Shown here piece by piece: positions 25,994 through 36,494 of a DNA stretch of 64,000 bases (its first letter is position 1; every line of letters begins with the position of its first letter). The notes under the pieces were generated by a model that saw only the letters and a program-made list of their open reading frames with translations, had not been told where the DNA came from and did no database searches. This stretch comes from FEN-1219 sp036563665. Lineage in GTDB: Bacteria; Pseudomonadota; Gammaproteobacteria; Steroidobacterales; Rariloculaceae. The stretch lies in the NCBI GenBank assembly GCA_036563665.1, contig DATCLY010000063.1, positions 19,464-83,463 of the forward strand, read 5' to 3'. A program made the translations under genes and the position numbers.

Positions 25994-28936
25994 TCAGAAC
26001 CGCAGGTCCACGCCGAGCACGTACCGGCGGCCGAAGATGTCGAACAGCCGGTCGTTGGTGATGCGCGTGCCGCTGAACTGTGCCCAGGAGGCCGCCACCG
26101 GCGGGTCGCGGTCGAACAGGTTCTGCACGTTGAAGAACAGCTCCCACTCGAGGTCGCTGCCGCCGCCCCACGTGACGCCCATGTCGGTGTAGTAGCGCGA
26201 ATCCACCGAGTTGTCGTCGATGGTCACGCCCTCGATGTCGTCGTAGTCGAGCGAGCCGCTGCCGATGAAGCGCTCCTGCGCGAACAGGCTGAACCGGCCC
26301 TTGCTGTAGCGCAGATACGTGGTGGACTTGAACTCGGGCAACGAGCCGTCGCCCGTCTCGCCCGCGATGTCACGCTTGGGCGAGCCGATCTGCGTGGTCG
26401 AGTGCTCGTGGAGCCAGGTCGCGAGGAAGCGCGCGTTGAGCGTGGCGCCGCCGCGCAGTTGCTTCGTATAGCCCACCTCCAGGTCCGTGCCGACGACGCG
26501 GGCCTCCGCCTGGTTCACGAAGCCGTTGTCGACGATCGTGATCCTGCCGGTGGCGGGGTCGCGCGTGATCTTCTCGCACAGCGCCAGATTCTGCGGCGGC
26601 AGATGGCACTGATCGACGATGACCTGCACGCCGATCTGCGCGATCGCGTCCTTGATGTCGATCTCGTAGTAGTCCGCCGACATCGACAGCCCATCGACGA
26701 AATTCGGCTGCCAGACGATGCCGAATGCACGGGTGTCGGCCTTCTCCGGCTCCAGGTTCGGATCGCCGTCGTTGACCTGCGTGGTCGTGTAGGTGGGAGC
26801 GCCCGGCAGCCCGCTGTCCCTGACGGACGAGCCGACGCCCTGCCGATCGAACCGCTCCGACAGCGTGGCCGCGCGGATGTCGCGCGAGATCGTCGTGCGC
26901 AGCCGCACGGAGTCGGTGATCGACCAGTCGAGGCCGGTCTTCCACGCCCAGATTCCCCCCGAGCCGGAATAATTCGCATAGCGCGCGGCGAGCGTGAGAT
27001 CGAGCTGCTCCGCAGCGGGCGCCTCGGCCACGAGCGGCAGCAGCGTCTCCGCGAACACCTCGGATACCGAATACGTGCCCGCGATCGGCTGCACGTTGGT
27101 GAAGATGAAGACCTCCTCCGGGGTGGCTGCGAACTGCGACGGGATGTGGCGGATCCCGCTGACGCAGGCGGGCTGCCCCGGCTCGCCGCAGTTGGGCGCG
27201 TCCACGGTGGGCATGGACAGCGCGATGATATCGTCCGGCCCGAGCGTCTGATCGATCGACTCCTCGCGCCAGCCGGCGCCGAACGCGAGCGAGATCGGGC
27301 CCGCGCCCCAGCCCTCGCCCACCTCGCCGCTCATGGAGAACTCGACCACGTCCTGCTCGGTCTCGGCCAGGATGAACTGGTCGCCTTCGGTGACGTACTC
27401 GATCGCCTCCTGCGAGGCGCGGCCCTGACCCAGCAGGTTGATGGGCACGCAGTCGCCGTACCGCTCGGGATTGATCAGCGCCGCGCGGCACACGATCTCG
27501 TTGGTGCCAGGACGGAACACGGCGTCCATGGCCGCCGGGAGCCGGTCGGTGCGGATGAAGTCGATCTGGGTGATGCGGTTGTCGTTCAGGCCGGCCTGGA
27601 CGTAGCCGCTGAGCTGCCAGCCGTCGAAGAAGCCGTTCTGCAGCTCCGAGTCGATGCCGAGCGTCAGCGACCGCGTATCGTTCTCCATGATGAACCGGTC
27701 ACGGGCGAGATCGGCCGTCGAGTGGTAACGCTCCAGCGTGAAATACGGGATGTTGTCCTCCGTCATGATCTGCTGGATGTCGGCCGGCAGGAACGGGTTG
27801 CCGCTGTAGACGCGGCCCGCCCACCCTGCGATGCCGAGCGGCAGCGTGCCGACGCTGTTCACCTCGTTCTCGCCGAGCAGGAACTGCGCGTAGAAGTTGG
27901 TGTTCTCGGACAGGTCGAAGTCGTAGCGGGCGAACAGGCTGCCGCGCTTGGTCTTCGGCACGAGAGAGCCGCCGCGGTCGGTGACGGGGTCGACGCCGCT
28001 GCCGCCGTTCGGAATGGTGTGAGTGCCGTTGCCGGGCGAACGCGCGATGAGCTCGCCGTCCACGAACGGCGCGGCCGTGCCGTCCGGCAGGAACTCCATG
28101 CGATGAATGCGCGTGCCCGGGGCGTTGATGAGACCGCCGAACGTGTAGGTGTAGGACGCCACGTGCGGGCGCACCAGCTCGGTCGGCCCCGGCCCCGGGT
28201 TGGTCACCAGACCCCAGCTCTTGAACCAGTCGCGGCCTTCGAGCGTCTCGATCTTCTGCGATTGGAAGCGTTCCAGTGACGCGATGAAGTGGCCGCGTTC
28301 GCCGACCTCGGTGCCGTAGGCGACCGAGACCTCGGTGTGCTCGCCGTCCTCGCGATCCGTGATGCCTCCCTGGGTGTGGACGTCGAAGCCCTCGAAGTCT
28401 TCCCGCAGGATGAAGTTCACCACGCCCGCCACGGCGTCGGTGCCGTAGGCGGCCGATGCGCCGCCCGTGACCACTTCCACTCGCTCGACCAAGGCCTCGG
28501 GGAACAGGTTGATGTCGACCGCGCCGAGGCGGTTCGAGGGCACGATGCGCCGGCCGTCGAGCAGCACCAGCGTGCGGTTGGCGCCGAGACCGCGCAGATT
28601 CGCGTTCGATGCGCCGGCCGACTGCGACTTGCTCGCCGCGGTGTCCGGCGAGTCGTTCATGAAGAACGGCGGCAGGAAGTCGAGCGAATCGACGATCTGC
28701 CCGGGGGCCATCATCTGCAGGTCGTCGGCCGTGACGGCGGTGACCGGCGTGGGCGTGCTCATGCCGTCGCGAACGATGCGCGTGCCCGTGACGAAGATTT
28801 CCTCCGGCTGCTGCGCGTTTGCGGTGACCGCGAGCCCTGCCGATAGCGCCGCCGCGACGGCGGCCGCGAGCCTGCGGTGAGGCAGCTCGATGCGTCGATG
28901 AACGCCCCAGAAGTGCCGCTGGTGCTGATGCTCCAC
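25994..28936 (-). CDS. TonB-dependent outer-membrane receptor
   Basis: A 980-residue receptor with a long signal region (RRLAAAVAAALSAGLAVTANAQ), a TonB-box-like EEIFVTGTRI, plug motifs (NLRGLGANRTLVLLDGRRIVPS, VERVEVVTGGASAAYGTDAVAGVVNFIL) and a barrel ending VLGVDLRF. It belongs to the group of large TonB receptors common in Xanthomonadales, Caulobacterales and sphingomonads that import glycans, peptides or aromatics. It stands alone in its transcription unit; a promoter is proposed about 240 bases upstream. The CoA transferase lies convergently. Confidence 0.92.
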   Translation of the reverse strand: MEHQHQRHFWGVHRRIELPHRRLAAAVAAALSAGLAVTANAQQPEEIFVTGTRIVRDGMSTPTPVTAVTADDLQMMAPGQIVDSLDFLPPFFMNDSPDTAASKSQSAGASNANLRGLGANRTLVLLDGRRIVPSNRLGAVDINLFPEALVERVEVVTGGASAAYGTDAVAGVVNFILREDFEGFDVHTQGGITDREDGEHTEVSVAYGTEVGERGHFIASLERFQSQKIETLEGRDWFKSWGLVTNPGPGPTELVRPHVASYTYTFGGLINAPGTRIHRMEFLPDGTAAPFVDGELIARSPGNGTHTIPNGGSGVDPVTDRGGSLVPKTKRGSLFARYDFDLSENTNFYAQFLLGENEVNSVGTLPLGIAGWAGRVYSGNPFLPADIQQIMTEDNIPYFTLERYHSTADLARDRFIMENDTRSLTLGIDSELQNGFFDGWQLSGYVQAGLNDNRITQIDFIRTDRLPAAMDAVFRPGTNEIVCRAALINPERYGDCVPINLLGQGRASQEAIEYVTEGDQFILAETEQDVVEFSMSGEVGEGWGAGPISLAFGAGWREESIDQTLGPDDIIALSMPTVDAPNCGEPGQPACVSGIRHIPSQFAATPEEVFIFTNVQPIAGTYSVSEVFAETLLPLVAEAPAAEQLDLTLAARYANYSGSGGIWAWKTGLDWSITDSVRLRTTISRDIRAATLSERFDRQGVGSSVRDSGLPGAPTYTTTQVNDGDPNLEPEKADTRAFGIVWQPNFVDGLSMSADYYEIDIKDAIAQIGVQVIVDQCHLPPQNLALCEKITRDPATGRITIVDNGFVNQAEARVVGTDLEVGYTKQLRGGATLNARFLATWLHEHSTTQIGSPKRDIAGETGDGSLPEFKSTTYLRYSKGRFSLFAQERFIGSGSLDYDDIEGVTIDDNSVDSRYYTDMGVTWGGGSDLEWELFFNVQNLFDRDPPVAASWAQFSGTRITNDRLFDIFGRRYVLGVDLRF

Positions 28937-29170
28937 GTGTACTGTCCCTTGTCGTGAGTGAAGCGCCCGATGCGGGCGCCGTTGCGCGCGGTGAGCTGCG
29001 ACGCGCGATGCGCCGCGGCCCGACTCGAGCCGGTGAGCTCTCGTGGCGCTTGCTTCTCCCTGCGATGACGCCGGCGCCGCGTGGTGCGAGCTGCGGCTCG
29101 AGAGCCGCGAGTGCGGCGGCGAGCGGTCGCCGCCGCCTGAGGCGTGGCCCCCTCGTCCCCGTGGACGCCA

Positions 29171-29199
29171 ACGTTATCCGAGGGAAATAGCCGAGTCAA
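29171..29199 (-). promoter_or_regulatory. Putative sigma-70 promoter of the TonB receptor
   Basis: On the minus strand TTGACT (29199-29194) and TAACGT (29176-29171) are separated by 17 bases. The -35 is a good match and the -10 only moderate. It sits right after the T-tract of the galU terminator and would give a leader of about 225 bases. Confidence 0.4.
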
Positions 29200-29207
29200 A
29201 AACACAA

Positions 29208-29232
29208 CGGTGCCGCGCACGCGTCGGCACCG
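29208..29232 (-). terminator. Intrinsic terminator of galU
   Basis: CGGTGCCG (29225-29232 read on the minus strand) and CGGCACCG (29208-29215) form an eight-base-pair stem with a nine-base loop. On the minus strand it is followed by TTGTGTTTTTG. It lies 43 bases after the galU stop. Confidence 0.75.
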
Positions 29233-29275
29233 TAAGTGATCGGGGAGTTGCTTCTCGGGGACGTGGGAGCGGAGA

Positions 29276-30148
29276 TCAACGCTCCCAGACGCTTTGCAGA
29301 TACGCCTTGAAGCTCTCTCCGAGCTCTGGATGACGCAGGGCGTACTCCACGTTGGCGCGCAAGTAGCCGAGCTTGCTGCCGCAGTCGTAGCGGATCCCGG
29401 AGAAAGGCAACGCGTGCACCTCTTCCTCGGCGAGCAGCGCGGCGATGGCGTCGGTGAGCTGGATCTCGCCGCCCGCGCCACGGTCCGTGCGCTCCAGCTT
29501 CTCGAAGATCCGCGGCGTGAGGATGTAGCGCCCCACCACGGCGAGCGTGGACGGCGCCTCCTCGGGCTTCGGCTTCTCCACGATGTTCTTCACCCGCCGC
29601 ACGTTGTCGGGCAGCTCGTCCACGGCCACGATGCCGTAGCTCGAGGTCTGATCGCGCGGCACGGTTTCCACGCCGAGCACGCTCGCGCCGTGCCGCTCGA
29701 AGTGGCGGCGCATCTGCTCGAGCGCGGGCACCTCGCTGTAGATCAGATCGTCGGCCAGGTGCACGAAGAACGGCTCGTCGCCCACCGCCGCACGCGCGCA
29801 GAGCACGGCGTGGCCGAGCCCGAGCGGGATGCCCTGACGTAGGAAGATGCAGGAGACGTGGCTCGGCACGATGTCGCGCACCAGCGCGAGCATGCGCTCC
29901 TTGCCCGGCGAGGACAGCGCCCGCTCGAGGTCGGGGTCCACGTCGAAGTGATCCTCGATGGCGCGCTTCGACGAGCCCGTCACGAACACGAGCTTCTCCG
30001 CGCCGGCCGCCACCGCCTCCTCCACCGCGTACTGGATGAGCGGCTTGTCGACGATCGGCAGCATCTCCTTGGGGGACGCTTTGGTCGCCGGCAGGAAGCG
30101 GGTGCCGCGGCCGGCCACGGGGAAGACGGCGGTGCGAATTCTGGGCAT
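29276..30148 (-). CDS. galU: UTP-glucose-1-phosphate uridylyltransferase
   Basis: The 290-residue enzyme makes UDP-glucose from UTP and glucose 1-phosphate for glycans and LPS. It has the nucleotide-binding start PVAGRGTRFLPATKASPKEMLPI, the LADD metal-site motif and VEKPKPEEAPS, all typical of bacterial GalU. The ATG at 30148 follows GGAG by about nine bases. The length equals that of the family. It is transcribed alone and ends at a clear terminator. Confidence 0.95.
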   Translation of the reverse strand: MPRIRTAVFPVAGRGTRFLPATKASPKEMLPIVDKPLIQYAVEEAVAAGAEKLVFVTGSSKRAIEDHFDVDPDLERALSSPGKERMLALVRDIVPSHVSCIFLRQGIPLGLGHAVLCARAAVGDEPFFVHLADDLIYSEVPALEQMRRHFERHGASVLGVETVPRDQTSSYGIVAVDELPDNVRRVKNIVEKPKPEEAPSTLAVVGRYILTPRIFEKLERTDRGAGGEIQLTDAIAALLAEEEVHALPFSGIRYDCGSKLGYLRANVEYALRHPELGESFKAYLQSVWER

Positions 30149-30306
30149 TCGAGCAAGCTCCAAGTCGATCGTCGTTCGGCCAATGATACTCAACGGGGCG
30201 AGCGCGTGCCGGACGGCGCGCGGGTGTCGCGGTTCGGACGTGAGAGGTGGTGGACGAGCGCGGAACGGTCCGTTCGGCGCGCGGATCGCGCCGCGCGCGT
30301 GTGCGG

Positions 30307-30333
30307 GTGCAGCCGGCACGGAGCCGGCCGCAC
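30307..30333 (-). terminator. Hairpin downstream of the ComEA-like gene
   Basis: Read on the minus strand, GTGCgGCCGGC and GCCGGCtGCAC pair with one mismatch around a five-base loop. It lies 24 bases after the stop of the ComEA-like gene. There is no T-tract, so its role as a terminator is tentative. Confidence 0.35.
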
Positions 30334-30356
30334 CTCGTGCGCCTGCGTTGCGTCGC

Positions 30357-30638
30357 TCAGGTCTTCTCGGGATCGCGCGTGAGGATGTTGGCGCGGTTCA
30401 TCTCCACGATGCGCGGCCCGATGCCCTTCACGCGGGTGAGCTCCTCCGGGGACTCGAACGCGCCGTTCTGCTCGCGGTCGCGAACGATCTCCTCGGCGAG
30501 GGCCGGGCCCACGCCGTCGAGCTCGGCCGCGAGCGTCGCCGCGTCCGCCGTGTTGATGTTCACCGGGCCGGCCCACGCGAGGCTCGCCGAGAGGAGCGCG
30601 AAGGATGCGCAGCAGAGCGACAGTGCCGATCGCTTCAT
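30357..30638 (-). CDS. ComEA-like exported helix-hairpin-helix DNA-binding protein
   Basis: This 93-residue protein has a signal peptide ending SLAWAG and a double helix-hairpin-helix domain: VNINTADAATLAAELDGVGPALAEEIVRDREQNGAFESPEEL. The domain is that of ComEA, the periplasmic DNA receptor of natural transformation, in its short Gram-negative form. The ATG at 30638 has a strong AAGGAGG site. It is a single gene between lapB and galU, not in a competence operon. Confidence 0.85.
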   Translation of the reverse strand: MKRSALSLCCASFALLSASLAWAGPVNINTADAATLAAELDGVGPALAEEIVRDREQNGAFESPEELTRVKGIGPRIVEMNRANILTRDPEKT

Positions 30639-30733
30639 GATGACCTCCTTGTGAAAAAGCGAGGAGGCATGCTAGCGGCGGCACGGCCGGCGGGCAGCCG
30701 CGCAATCTCGGGCTTTGGCGGACATTCGCGCCG

Positions 30734-31912
30734 TTACGAGACCAGCGTCTCGAGCTGGAACGCGTGGATCGGCCGCACCGTCTCCCAGAGCTTGCAGCTC
30801 GGGCAATGCCAGATGAAGCGCTGCGTGCTGTAGCCGCAGTTGGTGCAGCGGTAGCGGGCGCTCGAGAGCGCGATCTGCCGCAAGCCCCGCGCCACGCGCG
30901 CGATCGCCTCGCGCCGCTGCTGGGGCGGGAGCGACTTGAGCTCCTCCACGTTCACGAGGTCGGCCAGCACCTCGTTGTGCATGACGAAGCTCTCCACCGC
31001 CCGCACCAGCGACGGCGCCTGCGTGAGGTCGTTGATGATGGCGGCGTAGGCGATTTCCTTGACCAACGTGGGGTCCCGCCCGACGAGCTCCTCGATGTAG
31101 CGGTCGAACTCGGCGATGCCCCTGCTTCGCTCGTAGCTCTCGAGGAGCCGCGGCAGCACGTCCGCCGTGAAGCGCCGATCCGCCTCGAGCACCTGCTGGT
31201 AGAGGCCGAGGGCGAGCTGATGGTCGCCCAGCTCGTGGGCGATGGCGGCCCGGATGAGCGCGCCGCGCAACGCGCCCGACTCGCTGCGCACGGTGGTCTT
31301 CAGGTAGCTCTGGGCGAGCTCGAGGTCGCCGGCCGCGCGCGCCTGCTCCGCGAGCTCGCAGTAGTAGTGCGCCACCTGCGTCGACTTCTGGCCCGAGAGC
31401 ACCTCGAGCTTGCGCTGCGCCTCGATGGCCTTCTGCCACTCGCGCTCGCGCTCGTAGATGTAGACCAGCTTCTCGAGCGCCGCCTGCGCCAAGGTCTCGC
31501 TGTCCACGAGCTCGAGGAAGTGCTGCTCGGCGCGGTCGTACAGGCCCGCGCCCAGGTAGTCCTCGGCGAGCGAGAACAGCGCCTGATCGCGCTGCGCCTC
31601 GTTGAGGTTGGGCCTCGCGAGCAGGTTCTCGTGCACGCGGATGGCACGCTCGATCTCGCCGCGGCGCCGGAACAAGTGCCCGAGCGCGAAGTGCGTCTCG
31701 AGCGTCTCGTCATCCACCTTGGCCATCTGCACGAAGAGCTCGAGGGCCTCGTCCGTGCGGCGGTTCAGCACGAGGTTCAAGCCCCGGATGTAGTCCGCGC
31801 TGATGCGCGCCGGCGGATCCCGGTCGCGGTCGCTGTACACCTTGATGGCCCAGCCGCAGGCGGCGGCGAGGATGAAGAGACCCGCGAGCAGGAACGTGGA
31901 TTCAGTGGGCAT
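30734..31912 (-). CDS. lapB: LPS assembly regulator LapB (YciM)
   Basis: The 392-residue protein has one N-terminal membrane anchor (TFLLAGLFILAAACGWAI), a stretch of TPR repeats (about residues 35-330) and a C-terminal rubredoxin-like knuckle, CTNCGYSTQRFIWHCPSC, with four cysteines for a metal. This is the LapB layout. In E. coli LapB tunes LPS synthesis by presenting LpxC to the FtsH protease. It overlaps lapA by 11 bases, the normal lapA-lapB order, and lies downstream of ihfB. Confidence 0.95.
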   Translation of the reverse strand: MPTESTFLLAGLFILAAACGWAIKVYSDRDRDPPARISADYIRGLNLVLNRRTDEALELFVQMAKVDDETLETHFALGHLFRRRGEIERAIRVHENLLARPNLNEAQRDQALFSLAEDYLGAGLYDRAEQHFLELVDSETLAQAALEKLVYIYEREREWQKAIEAQRKLEVLSGQKSTQVAHYYCELAEQARAAGDLELAQSYLKTTVRSESGALRGALIRAAIAHELGDHQLALGLYQQVLEADRRFTADVLPRLLESYERSRGIAEFDRYIEELVGRDPTLVKEIAYAAIINDLTQAPSLVRAVESFVMHNEVLADLVNVEELKSLPPQQRREAIARVARGLRQIALSSARYRCTNCGYSTQRFIWHCPSCKLWETVRPIHAFQLETLVS

Positions 31913-32207
31913 CGGGGGGCGACAGGTTGCGCAGGCTGTCGAGCTCCGCCTCCGCGTGCTTGAGATCGAGCCTGAGCCTCCGCCGTTCGCGGGACATGCG
32001 CAACAGCGTGAAGGCGGCCGTGAGCAGCCCGCCGATCCAGCCGATGGCCAGCACCACCGCGAACGCGATGGACAGCGGCACGCGCTCGAAGCGGGTGAGA
32101 CCGACGTCGACGCTGATCGGCTCCGGGTTGTTGTAGGAGAAGACCGCGGCGAACAGCACGAGCAGGATCAGCAGCAGGCCGACGACGATCTTACGCAGCA
32201 AAGCCAA
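31902..32207 (-). CDS. lapA: LPS assembly protein A domain protein LapA
   Basis: A 101-residue inner-membrane protein (DUF1049) with two transmembrane segments (about residues 6-24 and 44-66) separated by the NNPEPISVDVGLTRFERVPLS loop, and a charged C-terminal coiled coil (RMSRERRRLRLDLKHAEAELDSL). LapA partners LapB in control of LPS synthesis. The gene overlaps lapB, and a REP-like palindrome separates it from ihfB. Confidence 0.92.
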   Translation of the reverse strand: MALLRKIVVGLLLILLVLFAAVFSYNNPEPISVDVGLTRFERVPLSIAFAVVLAIGWIGGLLTAAFTLLRMSRERRRLRLDLKHAEAELDSLRNLSPPDAH

Positions 32208-32223
32208 AGGAGCACCTTCATGC

Positions 32224-32306
32224 AGGGGCGCCTTTCCAAGCGCGATCTTCGCACGGATGCGCTCGAAGGTCGCGCCCTGAAGGGCCGCGCCGGGGAAGGC
32301 GCCCCT
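32224..32306. repeat. REP-like inverted repeat between ihfB and lapA
   Basis: AGGGGCGCCTTTCC (32224-32237) and GGGAAGGCGCCCCT (32293-32306) are complementary except for one base. The left arm continues as a GCGCGATCTTCG stretch that closely matches the repeat at 49111-49182. It lies in the 120-base gap between the two genes. Confidence 0.6.
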
Positions 32307-32327
32307 GAGGCGGCCGCGACGGCGGCG

Positions 32328-32630
32328 TCAGCTGCGCACCGGCAGGTGGCGCGACTCGTTCACGCGCTCGCGCAGGTCCTTGCCGGGCTTGAAGTGCGGC
32401 ACGTTCTTGCCGGCGAGCGCCACGGCCTCGCCCGTCTTCGGGTTGCGGCCCATCCGCGGCGGCCGATAGTGCAGCGAGAAGCTGCCGAAGCCGCGGATTT
32501 CGATGCGCTCACCGTTCGCGAGGGCCTCACTCATGAGCTCGAGGATGTGCTTGACCGCGAGCTCCACGTCTTTCGCCGGCAGATGCTTCTGACTGCGGGC
32601 GATCGACTCGATCAATTCGGACTTAGTCAT
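32328..32630 (-). CDS. ihfB: Integration host factor beta subunit
   Basis: The 100-residue HU/IHF-fold protein begins MTKSELIESIARSQKHLP and contains GFGSFSLHYRPPRMGRNPKTGE, the DNA-bending beta arm with the intercalating Pro. It is in the standard gammaproteobacterial position just after rpsA. With IhfA it bends DNA at promoters, including sigma-54 promoters, which is relevant to the two such elements found in this window. Confidence 0.97.
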   Translation of the reverse strand: MTKSELIESIARSQKHLPAKDVELAVKHILELMSEALANGERIEIRGFGSFSLHYRPPRMGRNPKTGEAVALAGKNVPHFKPGKDLRERVNESRHLPVRS

Positions 32631-32686
32631 GAGTGAAGACCCTCCCTACCAGGCCCTCTTCCACATCAGCGAACGAAAACCAACCG

Positions 32687-34366
<1,680 letters not shown>

Positions 34367-34467
34367 GATGTGAGTTTTGATACCTCATCACCGCCGCATC
34401 CCGCGTTGGTGGTCCAGTTGATTCCTCGCGCCCGGCTTCCGTGCCGGTCGCACCCTGTTCAGCTCGC

Positions 34468-35163
34468 TCAGCCGCGCGTAGCCTTCAGCCACGTCTCAAT
34501 ACGGGCTATCACTTCCTCGGGCGAAAGGCTCGTGGAGTCGAGCAGCCGTGCATCGTCCGCGGGTCTGAGCGGCGCCACCGCACGGTTTGCGTCGCGCCTG
34601 TCCCGTTGGGCAATGTCCCAGGAAAGGTCGGGCAGGCTAACATCAATCCCCTTTTCTTTCAACTGCTTATATCGACGGCGAGCCCGCTCCTCGGCGCTGG
34701 CCGTCAAAAACACCTTCAAGACGGCATCGGGGAATACCGTGGTGCCCATGTCCCGGCCGTCGGCCACGAGCCCCGGGGGGCGGGCGAACGCCCGCTGGCG
34801 CGCAAGCAGCGCCGAGCGCACCTCCGGCAGGGCCGCCACCTGGGACGCCCCGGCGCCGCACTCCTCGGTTCGCAACGCCGCCGTCACGTCCTCGCCCGCG
34901 AGCAGCACCCGCTCCTCGCCCGAGGGGTCGCCGAAGGTCACGTCCAGGCCCTCGGCGATCGCCGCGAGCCGCGTCCCATCGTCGAGCGGCACTCCCCGGC
35001 GCTGCGCCTCGAGCGCCACGAGCCGGTAGAGCGCGCCGCTGTCGAGCAGGTGCCAGCCGAGCCGCACGGCCAATGCACGGCTGATCGTCCCCTTGCCCGA
35101 GCCGGTGGGGCCGTCGATGGTAATGACCGGGACGCCGCCGGACGCGCCGCCCCGAGGGCTCAT
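34468..35163 (-). CDS. cmk: Cytidylate kinase
   Basis: The 231-residue enzyme phosphorylates CMP and dCMP. It has the P-loop TIDGPTGSGKGTIS, the ADGRDMGTTVFPDA segment and RDRRDANRAVAPLRPADDA in the lid and nucleoside-binding parts. The ATG at 35163 overlaps the aroA stop by four bases. The aroA-cmk-rpsA order is common in proteobacteria. Confidence 0.96.
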   Translation of the reverse strand: MSPRGGASGGVPVITIDGPTGSGKGTISRALAVRLGWHLLDSGALYRLVALEAQRRGVPLDDGTRLAAIAEGLDVTFGDPSGEERVLLAGEDVTAALRTEECGAGASQVAALPEVRSALLARQRAFARPPGLVADGRDMGTTVFPDAVLKVFLTASAEERARRRYKQLKEKGIDVSLPDLSWDIAQRDRRDANRAVAPLRPADDARLLDSTSLSPEEVIARIETWLKATRG

Positions 35164-36482
35164 TCCCTGCCCCCGGAGCCCGTGACGCGCAGGCCGGCCA
35201 TGGCGGCGGTTTCCACGAACCCTGGAAAGGACGTCGCCACCTCGGCCGTGTGCAGGATCTCGATAGGCGCCTCCGCGATGAGGCTCGCCACGGCGAAGGA
35301 CATGGCCACCCGATGGTCGCCGCGGCTGTCGATCGTGCCGCCGCCGAGCCGTCCTCCTTCGATCACCAAACCGTCCGGCAGTTCCTCGACCGCGGCGCCG
35401 AGAGTGCGCAGCCCCTCCGCCATCACGGCGATGCGATCGCTTTCCTTGGCGCGCAGCTCCTCGGCCCCGCGCACGGTGGTCCTGCCCGCGGCGCCCGCGG
35501 CCGCCACGAACAGCGCCGGAAACTCGTCGATCGCGAGCGGCACGAGCTCGGGCGGCACGTCCACGCCGCGCAGCGGACGCTTGCACACGAGCAGGTCCGC
35601 CACGGGCTCCCCGCCGGCCGCGCGGCGATCCCGGAGCTCGATGTCGGCGCCCATGGCCCGCAGGATCTCGAGCAGCCCGGTCCGGGTGGGGTTGATGCCG
35701 ACGTTGCGCAGCACGAGCCCGTCGTCGGCGCCGAGGCACCCGGCCACGAGGAAGAACGCGGCGGACGAGAAGTCGCCCGGCACCTCGAGATCGAGCGCAT
35801 GCAGCAGCCGGCCGGGGCGCAGGCGCACCACCCGGTCGGGCCCCACGCGCACGTCCGCGTCCATGGCGGCGAGCAGGACCTCGGTGTGATCGCGGGTCAC
35901 GCCGGGAGAGTGCACGGTCGTCGGTCCCTGGGCGTAGAGCCCAGCCAGCAGCAGCGCGGACTTCACCTGGGCGCTCGCGACGGGCAGCGTGTAGTCGATG
36001 CCGCGCAGGCGCCGCCCGCCTCGGATGCGGATCGGCGGCTTGCCGTCCCGCGTCTCGATGGCGGCGCCCATGAGCCTGAGCGGCGCGGCCACGCGCTCCA
36101 TGGGCCTGCGCCGCAGCGACTCGTCGCCCGTGAGCTCGCTGTCGAAGCGCTGCCCCGCGAGCAGACCGGTCATCAGACGGATGGCCGTGCCCGAGTTGCC
36201 GAGGTCGAGCACGCCCTGAGGGGGCTGCAAGCCGTGGAGGCCCACGCCTTCGATCGTCACCTCGCCGCCCTCGTCGCGGATCGGCACGCCCATCGCGCGA
36301 AAGGCGGCCAGCGTGGCGAGGCAGTCCTCGCCGCGCAGGAAGCCGCGCACGCGCGTCTCGCCCTCCGCCAGGGCGCCCAGCATGATCGCGCGGTGGGAGA
36401 TCGACTTGTCGCCGGGCACCGCGAGGACGCCGCCGACGCGGGCCACGGGTTCGACGAGGAGACGGTCGGGCGCTCGGGCCAA
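35160..36482 (-). CDS. aroA: 3-phosphoshikimate 1-carboxyvinyltransferase (EPSP synthase)
   Basis: The 440-residue enzyme joins shikimate 3-phosphate and phosphoenolpyruvate in the aromatic amino acid pathway. Motifs include PGDKSISHRAIMLGALAEG, LGNSGTAIRLMTGLLAG and RAKESDRI. The glycine of the NSGT segment, replaced by alanine in glyphosate-tolerant forms, is kept. The start is a TTG at 36482, 12 bases after the pheA stop; the N-terminal MARAPDRLLVEPV fits family length. The gene is in the serC-serA-pheA-aroA-cmk operon. Confidence 0.95.
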   Translation of the reverse strand: MARAPDRLLVEPVARVGGVLAVPGDKSISHRAIMLGALAEGETRVRGFLRGEDCLATLAAFRAMGVPIRDEGGEVTIEGVGLHGLQPPQGVLDLGNSGTAIRLMTGLLAGQRFDSELTGDESLRRRPMERVAAPLRLMGAAIETRDGKPPIRIRGGRRLRGIDYTLPVASAQVKSALLLAGLYAQGPTTVHSPGVTRDHTEVLLAAMDADVRVGPDRVVRLRPGRLLHALDLEVPGDFSSAAFFLVAGCLGADDGLVLRNVGINPTRTGLLEILRAMGADIELRDRRAAGGEPVADLLVCKRPLRGVDVPPELVPLAIDEFPALFVAAAGAAGRTTVRGAEELRAKESDRIAVMAEGLRTLGAAVEELPDGLVIEGGRLGGGTIDSRGDHRVAMSFAVASLIAEAPIEILHTAEVATSFPGFVETAAMAGLRVTGSGGRE

Positions 36483-36494
36483 GGCCGTTCTAAC

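Larger units (their letters stand above)
28937..29275. other. Long leader of the TonB receptor gene and 3' end of galU
   Basis: This 339-base gap contains no gene I can support. It holds the galU terminator (29208-29232), a putative promoter for the receptor (29171-29199), and then about 225 bases of GC-rich leader before the receptor ATG at 28936. Whether the leader is structured or regulatory cannot be judged by eye. Confidence 0.4.
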
